From Entamoeba histolytica HM-1:IMSS (lineage: Eukaryota; Evosea; Mastigamoebida; Endamoebidae), in assembly GCF_000208925.1 (NCBI RefSeq), contig NW_001914923.1, forward strand, positions 1 through 64,000: DNA of 64,000 bases. The letters run 5' to 3'. How positions within the stretch are numbered: the stretch's first letter is position 1; the number at the start of each line of letters is the position of its first letter. This document shows positions 56,443-64,000 of this stretch, piece after piece. A program made the position numbers and the translations under genes. The notes under the pieces were generated by a model, which made no database searches, had not been told where the DNA came from, and was given only the letters and a program-made list of their open reading frames with translations.

Positions 56443-59400
56443 TTATTTTTCTTGTTTAGTAGGTTCTTTATCATCTAAGAACACACTGATTGTTGATAAA
56501 TATCCTTTTTGTGAGAACGTTGGATTCTTTGGAATTATATCATCTATCATTTGTTTTCTTTGTAAATATGGTAACATCACATCATCTCCTATAATTCTTT
56601 GTTTTGAATTATCTGATGCATTGAAAGCTGTTTCTCTTGTAAGTTCTCCTAAAATATCTTCAGGAACAACCATATTATCTAATAATGGTCCAAATACTCT
56701 TACATCTTTTTTTCTTTGTATTTCAATAGTATCAACACCACATATTCCTGGTTTAATAATTACTTGACTTGAAATATTTCCATTATTTTGTTCTTCAACT
56801 TTAACTTGGTTTTCTTCTTCATTATTTTCATTCCATATTATTACAACATGATCATCACCAATTAATTTCCATTTTCTTTCTTCATTACCTTCTACAGATG
56901 GCATTCTGACACTCTCATGATAAACACATTCTCTTGTTGATGATTTATAATAAAGAACCGTTACACCATCATTTCCTGTTTTTTCCATTCCACCAATAAA
57001 TCCATTATATTTCTTAATATCCGTTTGTTCTCCTAATGAGCTTGAAAATCCTTCATATCTTCTTGAAACTTCACAATTCTTTAATATCTCTTCTTTATTT
57101 TTCATTCCTTTCTTTACATAAATCAACCCAATTGGATATACTCTTCTTGCAGGAGTTTTATCAAGAGCACTGACTAAATTTCTAAATTTGTCATGAGATG
57201 GTAATGATGTTAGTCTTGATGAAATAGCTAATCCATCAATGAAGAATAATTCAGTCATTAATAATCCTGTTGTTAATGGTGAGGTAATTGATACATCAAT
57301 TTTTTCTGGTAAAGAAGGTGGTAAAATTTCAATTTTCTCTTTTGGTATTTGTTGAAGAGTTTTTCTCATATCAATACATTCCTTTGTTGTTGTTTTTAAT
57401 GTTTCGTCAAATTCTTCTTTATTTCCTACTTCAGTTGGGAAATCCCAAACAAGTTCTTCTGGAATTAAATCAATAAGCTGTGAAACATCATTAATATCAC
57501 TATGAATATTTTCTACAACAATACCATCTCCTTCAGAAACATTACCAAGAACTTCTATATGTTCAATAGTCTTTTTCCAATTAGGAACTTGTACTTCTGT
57601 AAATTTCCATTCAAATCTACCAACACTATTTCTTACACAAATCGTGACATCTTCTCCATTTTCTGGATGTGTTACAGAATATAATGTATTGTCATTAAAG
57701 AACCATTTAGTTGATTTATCTGACACATCTGATCCAGTAGAATTAACTAATAAAGCTCCTTCTGTACCTAGTCCTGATATATATAATCCAATATATGCTT
57801 CTGCTGCTTCTCCTGCAATAATTCGATGTGGTTTAGAAGTTGTTGTATTCATATGAAGTGCACTGGTGAGTGCTTCAAGCATAATACTAGCTATATCAAG
57901 AGAATGAATTGCTGGAGACACAGATGGGGAAATAAGATATTCCATCAATGCACAAAGTAAACTTCCTACGGTTTGATTGTTTAAAGTGGAAATCATTTGG
58001 AATGCAGAAACATGTAATTCTGTAATTAATGGAACAGGTAATGGTGGTGATAATCGTGCTAATGATGAAATAATTTGACAAACACATCCATATCTCTCAG
58101 TTGGTAAATAAGACATCAAACACTTTAATATATCCAATGCTAAATCATTTTGTTTTTGTTGAACAACTAGAAGATGAAGATGACATGCCAATCCCCATAA
58201 TAATGTTTCTTGTGCAATAGAGTCTTGAAATAGAGTCATTAAATGTTTTTGAGCATAATATAGAGAATAATTAAAATCTCCTAATGCTTCTTTAAATTCA
58301 ATTAATGGAAAAACTTGTGGATATAATTTTTCTGCATAAATTAATGAATTTAATAATCCAATAATTTTCATTGCAATATTCTCATGAGACTTTTCTGGTA
58401 ATGTTGGAAGTTGTTGAAGCATAGAAAGTAATGGAACAATCATTCTAGTACATCCTGGTAATCTTAATGAAAAAATGTCATGTAATCCAAGAAGAAATTC
58501 ATATGGTGCATTTGGAATGAGAGAGACAATACTTTCATAAAATGTAGAATATGCTGGAAGTACATATCGTTTATTTCTAACAAATAAATCACATAATCCT
58601 AATCCTGCAGTTATTTTTACTTCAATTTCTTCTGAAGATGAAAGACTACGAAGGAAATATGTACCAAAAGTATTCATTAAATCAACTTTACTTTCTCCAT
58701 CATATCTTATTAATAATTCACATACTTTTCTCACACTTGTGATACAATTTTTTACTGCTGTTTCCATACATGTATCTTGTATCATAAACCAAAGTCCTTC
58801 CCATAATTCAAACATTTCATTTGGTTTCAGTTTAATCATTTCTTTAAATGTAGGATCATCATTAGGAAATATATAATCTGGTTCAACACTTATATAACGT
58901 ACCATTTGATTAGGATTTTGTGGAGTAGAATTCGTTGGTAAGGAAATAATTTGTTTTGTTACATGAATAATTTTTTGACATAACTGAGTTAATAATCCAG
59001 AAGAAGAATAAAATTGATGAAGCATATCATATAATTTATTATATGCTGTAGCAGAATGTCTCCATCTAACATAAGATGTAATAATAGTATCAACAAGTGA
59101 ACCAACAGCATCATCACGATAACAAGTAATTAATTTATTAATATTATTAACAAGTGTTGCAATAAGTAAATCTTTCATATCATCCATTAAATCTAATTCA
59201 TTGTTTAATAATTCCATCATTCTTGAATGAAGTGCTGATGTAAAACAACGAATATTTGGATTCATTTCAGCATGATCAAATGGAATATCAATGCATTGAA
59301 TAATGTATCTTCTAAATTCTAATAATTTGTTACTTCCAAGTGCATTTTCATAACTTATTGCAGTGTTTGTTTTAGCAACAAATTCTGTATAAAAGAATGT

Positions 59401-60294
59401 GAAATAATTAAGTCCATTTTGGAAAGTTTCTGGTGAGAAATTAAGTGCTGTTGATAGAATAAACTCTAAGAATGGAGTTGCACCTTCTTCTTTGAAAAAC
59501 ATTTCTTTAATATCACTAGTTATTAATTTTCGTAAATCAGTTAAAATAATTTCCATTAATCGTGTTGGAATATCTCCTAATCCTGATGATGGGACAACAC
59601 ATGACAATGTAATTGTTTTAGAAAATGATGGAAATAGTAATGCACAAATATTTTCTGCAATAGGAAGAAATGTTTTATAACTCTCTTTCTTTAATAATCG
59701 ATCCAAAAATTTATCAATAAATTCCATTGAAAGTGATCGTTCATCAACAAGTTCTTCAGAAGGAACATAAGGTTCATTAACCAAACTAGGAAATGGTTGG
59801 TTTGGTGGTAGATCAATTAAACTTCCAATATTCATTGAAGATATGATATATCTTGCAAACTGTGAAGAATATTCTTGTTTGTCTTGATACATATTTAATA
59901 GAGTTTCGTATGCTGCACGTCTTAAAATTGTATCAGTTCCAATAGAAAGATAATTCTCAAATAATGAAAACAACGACTCAAATACATGAAATTCATTATA
60001 TGGAAATACTTTTCCTGCAAACTCGATTATTTTTAATTGGCTTAATGCAGCTTTACTAGTTTGTTTTCCTTTTTTACAATGAGCAACTTGTCCAGTGGCA
60101 TATTCACTTAGAATTAATCCAGTCAATGAATGATTTATTTTACAATATGAAACTATATCACTATCCTCTTCAATAAGCCATTGTAAATATTTAAATTTAT
60201 TTGCATTAGATTCTTTTGGCTCAAGAAGTAACGCTTTTTTCTTTCGTATCTTCTTTTCCTGTTCTAATTGTTCTTTAGCTGATTTACTTGACAT
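56443..60294 (-). CDS. RalGAP-alpha/tuberin-like Rap/Ral GTPase-activating protein
   Basis: 1283 aa. Residues 1 to about 1000 are helical, HEAT-like, as in RalGAP and TSC2. The C-terminal Rap/RalGAP domain spans about 1030-1240: DKFRNLVSALDKTPARRVYP, EGFSSSLGEQTDIKKYNGF, YHESVRMPS, KLIGDDHVVIIWNE, VRVFGPLLDN and RETAFNASD, most like RalGAP-alpha. The catalytic asparagine thumb, normally IGND/LGND, reads IGDD near residue 1146, so Asp replaces Asn. It would act on Ral, Rap or Rheb-type GTPases if catalytically competent. It is intronless and full-length; its start lies 136 bp from LINE fragment E. Confidence 0.88.
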   Translation of the reverse strand: MSSKSAKEQLEQEKKIRKKKALLLEPKESNANKFKYLQWLIEEDSDIVSYCKINHSLTGLILSEYATGQVAHCKKGKQTSKAALSQLKIIEFAGKVFPYNEFHVFESLFSLFENYLSIGTDTILRRAAYETLLNMYQDKQEYSSQFARYIISSMNIGSLIDLPPNQPFPSLVNEPYVPSEELVDERSLSMEFIDKFLDRLLKKESYKTFLPIAENICALLFPSFSKTITLSCVVPSSGLGDIPTRLMEIILTDLRKLITSDIKEMFFKEEGATPFLEFILSTALNFSPETFQNGLNYFTFFYTEFVAKTNTAISYENALGSNKLLEFRRYIIQCIDIPFDHAEMNPNIRCFTSALHSRMMELLNNELDLMDDMKDLLIATLVNNINKLITCYRDDAVGSLVDTIITSYVRWRHSATAYNKLYDMLHQFYSSSGLLTQLCQKIIHVTKQIISLPTNSTPQNPNQMVRYISVEPDYIFPNDDPTFKEMIKLKPNEMFELWEGLWFMIQDTCMETAVKNCITSVRKVCELLIRYDGESKVDLMNTFGTYFLRSLSSSEEIEVKITAGLGLCDLFVRNKRYVLPAYSTFYESIVSLIPNAPYEFLLGLHDIFSLRLPGCTRMIVPLLSMLQQLPTLPEKSHENIAMKIIGLLNSLIYAEKLYPQVFPLIEFKEALGDFNYSLYYAQKHLMTLFQDSIAQETLLWGLACHLHLLVVQQKQNDLALDILKCLMSYLPTERYGCVCQIISSLARLSPPLPVPLITELHVSAFQMISTLNNQTVGSLLCALMEYLISPSVSPAIHSLDIASIMLEALTSALHMNTTTSKPHRIIAGEAAEAYIGLYISGLGTEGALLVNSTGSDVSDKSTKWFFNDNTLYSVTHPENGEDVTICVRNSVGRFEWKFTEVQVPNWKKTIEHIEVLGNVSEGDGIVVENIHSDINDVSQLIDLIPEELVWDFPTEVGNKEEFDETLKTTTKECIDMRKTLQQIPKEKIEILPPSLPEKIDVSITSPLTTGLLMTELFFIDGLAISSRLTSLPSHDKFRNLVSALDKTPARRVYPIGLIYVKKGMKNKEEILKNCEVSRRYEGFSSSLGEQTDIKKYNGFIGGMEKTGNDGVTVLYYKSSTRECVYHESVRMPSVEGNEERKWKLIGDDHVVIIWNENNEEENQVKVEEQNNGNISSQVIIKPGICGVDTIEIQRKKDVRVFGPLLDNMVVPEDILGELTRETAFNASDNSKQRIIGDDVMLPYLQRKQMIDDIIPKNPTFSQKGYLSTISVFLDDKEPTKQEK

Positions 60295-60430
60295 AAAGTT
60301 ATTATTTAATAGTTCTTTATTATTTTTAAGTTACTATTATTAATTATATCCAAATTCCTTTTGTCTATTTCTTTAAAATATCTGAAAAATAACAAAAATA
60401 TTATTTTTGGGATATATTTAGTATTATTTT

Positions 60431-61241
60431 AATAATAAGTAATTAAGTATTAATAGAATTTATTTCTCTAAGTTTTTTTTCAATGAAGATAATCAAATTA
60501 AAGAGTCTTCTTCTTGTAGTTTTATAGAGTATGTTTTGTTGTGATAGAAGCAGTATTCAATGACATCAATCATGTTTTTTATTACAAGGGTTTCATCTTC
60601 TTTTTCGATGTCAATTTCAATTTTTAATTCTTTAATTAATCTAATACTTTCTTTATTCATTAATCCATTGATTGAGATTACTACTGGATTTATTTTGACA
60701 TCTTTCAACTTTTCTATTTTCATTAGAACATTCTTTAATTCCTTATACTTATTTCTTTTCTTCAAATACACTAAATTAATATTGTGATCAGCCACAATCG
60801 TCATATCAAATAATAGACTAGTTTTATTCTTTTTATCTAATACATATATGTCTGGTCTTTTGTGATATTGTCCATCACTTTTATGCATTATTTGTTTGTT
60901 CCATATCATTGTGATGTCTTTATATTTGAATATTGTTTCATATGGGGGTTTTATATTGTTTATTTCCTGTATATTTTCTTATTAATCAATATTATAATGC
61001 CAATATTGTCATGGTTTTCTATTTGTGATTTATTATGATAAATACAAGATAGTAGACTGTGTTGTACTGTTGTTATTTTGTCTTTACACAGTGTGGAGTA
61101 TTTTATTCTTTCATTTTTCATTATTTTTGCTTTCCTATACCCACAAAATATTGCTCCATCTTACATTTTAGTTAATTGGAGAAATGCATTTTTCTTTTTA
61201 ATATTGATTGACTTCCATGCTTTCACTGTAGTAGTTTTATC
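60431..61241 (-). mobile_element. LINE 3' fragment (copy E), minus strand
   Basis: Reverse complement of the LINE 3' end: tail at 60431-60490, PD...D motif about 60820-60870, and the zinc segment YSTLCKD at about 61090. It holds an open frame of 138 codons (60909-60493). At 61241, within TAGTAGTTTTATC, LINE sequence stops exactly where TIR element copy 3 starts; other copies continue as TACTCATTTTGAC. Confidence 0.85.
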
Positions 61242-63176
61242 GGGTACGAAAATTAGCAAAGAAAAAATGCATCTAAATAATTTGCAAAAAAAGAAAAAAG
61301 ATGCAAAATAATTTGCATCCATAGAATTTTCCATTTATTATATTTTGCTCCTAAAAAAATAAAAAAATAAAAAGTATGATAAATACACAATCTGTATATA
61401 TTTATGTTTATATTTTATAATCAATTGTATTCATTTTGTATGAAATATTAATGAAATAGGTGATTTGATGAATCATATTTAATCATATTTAATTATTTAT
61501 ATTCTTTTATTTATATGTTATTTATGTATCTTATTTTTATATATTTATTTCTCTGTTTATAATATGTATATCATTGTATTCTTCTTATTATCTATATATT
61601 ATTATATTATTCTTATTTTATGTTTTTTATGTTTATATTATTTAGATTTTCTTATTGTTATTCTTTTATATTTAGTTGTATTTGTTTATTTGAATATTTA
61701 TCTTTATCATTTTTATATTATTATCATTTATATCTATTTTCATTTTATATTTATTCTCTTTTGATTTATATTAATATTAAATTTATCTTTTATATTTTGA
61801 TTTTATTATTATATCATTTATTATCATTTCTATATTTATTTATCATTTATTATTATATCATTTATTATCATTTCTATATTTATTTATCATTTATTCTTAT
61901 TATTCTTTTTTTCTATATTCTATATCATATATTCATATCATTTTCATTTATATGTTATCACTTATTACATGTTATAATAACATAACATATATTATTGAAT
62001 ATATAATAAATATCATAATGAAGTTATACATATAAATAATAAACATAAAAAAGAGTAAAATATTTTTCATTAATAAAATATTGTTAATCATTTTACATCA
62101 TTAAATTAGACACTTTTATTTCATATTTCTAATTTTTACATTAAAAATACACTTTTTATTTCTTCTTTTCTTCTTTTATCATCTCTTTGTGATTTATTAT
62201 TTTTATATTCTTCTTCTACTTTCTTTTTATTCTTTTATATATTTTTATTCTTTTTATATTATTTGTTTTTCATTGTTTTTCTATTTGTTTCTTCTATTAT
62301 TTATTATTTTTATATTCATTTATTCATTCTTTTTATTTCTTTTTATTAATTCTTGAGTATTGTATATTTCTTTATTATTTCATTTGTGTATTATCAAAAT
62401 ATATGTTTTATTGATTTTATGTTGAATAAATTATAAAATAATTCAATATTTTCATTCTTAATTATTCATTATTTATTCTGAAATGTTGTGTATATTTATT
62501 ATATTAAATGAATATGATGAATGAATATCAATATTATTGTTATTTGATTTTAAAAAATAATAAATGAAATGAAATAATAAATAAATAATGAAGACAAAGA
62601 AATGATAATGAAATAGAATAATCTAATATTGAACAAATCAAATAAAGGATATATTGAATATATCATTATTGTTACTTTATTATTTGTTATTTCAATTATT
62701 AAATATTAATAAATTATTATTCATGAATATTTAATTGATTATTATTTTACAATTTCATTTTCATTTTATTTAATAAATGAAATATAAATAATAAATGAAT
62801 GAATAATAATTTAATATATGAAATAATAAAAAGAAAAGAAAGATAAATAATAAAGAAATATGATGTATTTAATATATAATATAATTTATTATCAAATATA
62901 ATAATATCAAATGATGAATTATTTTTATTTCAAAATATTTTGCATCATTAAATTTTGCGCTTTTTTTATTTGTTTCAATAAAATTTGCATCCTTTATTTT
63001 TTTCTTTCTTTTCTTCTTTTATCATCTCTTTTCTTTTATTACACTTTATCTTCTTTCTTTTTATATTCTCTCCTTTCTACTTTTATTCTTTCTTCATCAT
63101 ATCAAACTTCTTACTTTCTTTTTATTCTTTTATATCTTTCTTTTTCTTCTTTTTCAATTATTTGCTTTTTGTTGCC
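61242..63176 (+). mobile_element. TIR element, 1.9-kb copy 3
   Basis: 1935 bp. The left end GGGTACGAAAATTAGCAAAG is intact; the right end reads TTTGCTTTTTGTTGCC. Collinear with copy 1. It contains two 24-nt direct repeats (62165-62188 and 63008-63031) that explain the shorter copy 2. No transposase. The left flank is LINE sequence but the right flank (ATTTGAGATAAATT) is neither LINE continuation nor a duplicate of AGTTTTATC, so no TSD is visible. Confidence 0.8.
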
Positions 63177-64000
63177 ATTTGAGATAAATTGAAATGAATG
63201 TTATTTTATACATTCAGTTCAATTGGAACACTTGAAAAAAAGAATAAGAAATGAAAAAGATGGTGATGATAAGATAAATATTATTTCAGAAGAATATATT
63301 GTTCATTGTAATAATGAGAATAAACATAATTGATGTGATTGAATATTTTGTTCAAATATTTATATTTATAATATGTGTAATGCAAGTGCTAAAGAAATTG
63401 ATTAAATATACATTGAAATAGATTCTATATGCAGAATTTATTTAATTTTCTAAAATCAAGAATTATAGCAGAATTACAAGAAATAATAAAATTGAAGTTA
63501 AAACAGTATTTTTCACGATGCCCTGTTTATGTTTTAATTGATGAATCATTTGTTAAATTCTAGTTATACAAAAGAATGGGATATATTGATACTCAATGCA
63601 AGAATAACTTTAATGTTTTGAAATATGAAGTTTGTTGTGTTAGATAATATGTTATTGATAGAAAATAATAATTGATAGTTAGAAACTTATTTTGAACAGG
63701 ATTGCTGAGAGAAATTATATAACAATACAAATATTAAATGATATATGTAGTGTTGATACTGAAACATTTTATCAAAATAAAATTCAACATCTCTGGATAT
63801 TTCACATTTAAACAACTTATTTTAATAATTTGGATTTGTCATCAATTGAATAAATCCAATTTTACATAAAATATATATTATTTATTATCTAATGACACAA
63901 CAATGAATTAAAATATAATTAGAAGAAGAATATTTGATAATAATTGTATTTTATTAATATATCATTTCCTTTATATTTTGATTGATTGTTATTAATGTGT
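63177..64000. pseudogene. Decayed coding sequence right of TIR element copy 3
   Basis: On the plus strand, protein-like segments with stops are visible, best at about 63450-63630: NFLKSRIIAELQEIIKLKLK, then QYFSRCPVYVLIDESFVKF, stop, LYKRMGYIDTQCKNNFNVL. Composition is unlike neighbouring simple DNA. The VLIDES phrase is reminiscent of transposase cores but too little is left for assignment. The last 300 bp look like plain AT-rich DNA to the window end. Confidence 0.35.

Noticed and set aside
60493..60909. 138-codon open frame as a stand-alone gene
   Set aside because: It is the surviving end of LINE ORF2 (PD...D endonuclease region), collinear with copies A, B and C.

Overview
The window is AT-rich nuclear DNA from a protist and reads as Entamoeba, most likely of the E. 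histolytica/dispar/nuttalli/moshkovskii group. Four things support this. Genes are compact and separated by very AT-rich spacers. The few introns are short (48-58 nt), mostly start GTTTGT and end TAG. Core-promoter motifs of Entamoeba type are present (TATTTAAA, AATGAACT, AATTCA initiator). Gene content also fits: a giant PPi-type PEP carboxykinase, bacterial-type 2[4Fe-4S] ferredoxin, CP-B-like cysteine protease, TLDc proteins, CXXC-rich surface protein, and LINEs with an R2-like PD..D endonuclease. I cannot fix the species by eye.

Layout. 1-4310: a 1.9-kb terminal-inverted-repeat element, a tRNA-Gly(TCC)-like sequence and a 3' LINE fragment. 4593-19913: a gene block with uL11/RPL12, a membrane-tailed cysteine protease, a RasGEF/possible RhoGAP gene broken by one base, PPi-PEPCK, RPL24, RPL44 and a UBR-type N-degron ubiquitin ligase. 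19914-32980: a gene-poor, repeat-rich stretch holding pieces of minus-strand LINEs, an unidentified pseudogene, a frameshifted TLDc gene and a nearly full-length (about 4.8 kb) but stop-ridden LINE. 32983-43863: a second gene block with alpha/beta hydrolase, a secreted Gln/Pro-repeat protein, ferredoxin, LIM protein, cytosolic malate dehydrogenase, ARPC4, plasma-membrane-type Ca2+-ATPase, casein kinase 2 beta and a second TLDc protein. 44560-48218: a CXXC-rich surface-protein gene interrupted by a 1.09-kb copy of the inverted-repeat element. 48605-60294: an MMPL/RND transporter, a 2.6-kb empty gap, a cyclin, a beta-propeller-like protein and a RalGAP/tuberin-like GAP. 60430-64000: a LINE 3' fragment abutting another 1.9-kb inverted-repeat element, then decayed coding sequence.

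The genes are housekeeping or signalling genes in mixed orientation with no operon logic. Some themes recur. Carbon and redox metabolism is represented by PPi-PEPCK, malate dehydrogenase and ferredoxin; PPi-PEPCK and MDH act in sequence on oxaloacetate. Small-GTPase and actin control is represented by RasGEF, RalGAP-like, ARPC4 and LIM. Translation is represented by three ribosomal proteins.

The most interesting structure is the inverted-repeat element family. It has three copies, no coding capacity and roughly 20-bp imperfect TIRs. The copy at 45802-46894 has an exact 9-bp target duplication (AGTGTGATA), sits in a former open reading frame, and lacks 843 bp that lie between 24-nt direct repeats in the 1.9-kb form. 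The 9-bp duplication points to a Mutator-like, non-autonomous element.
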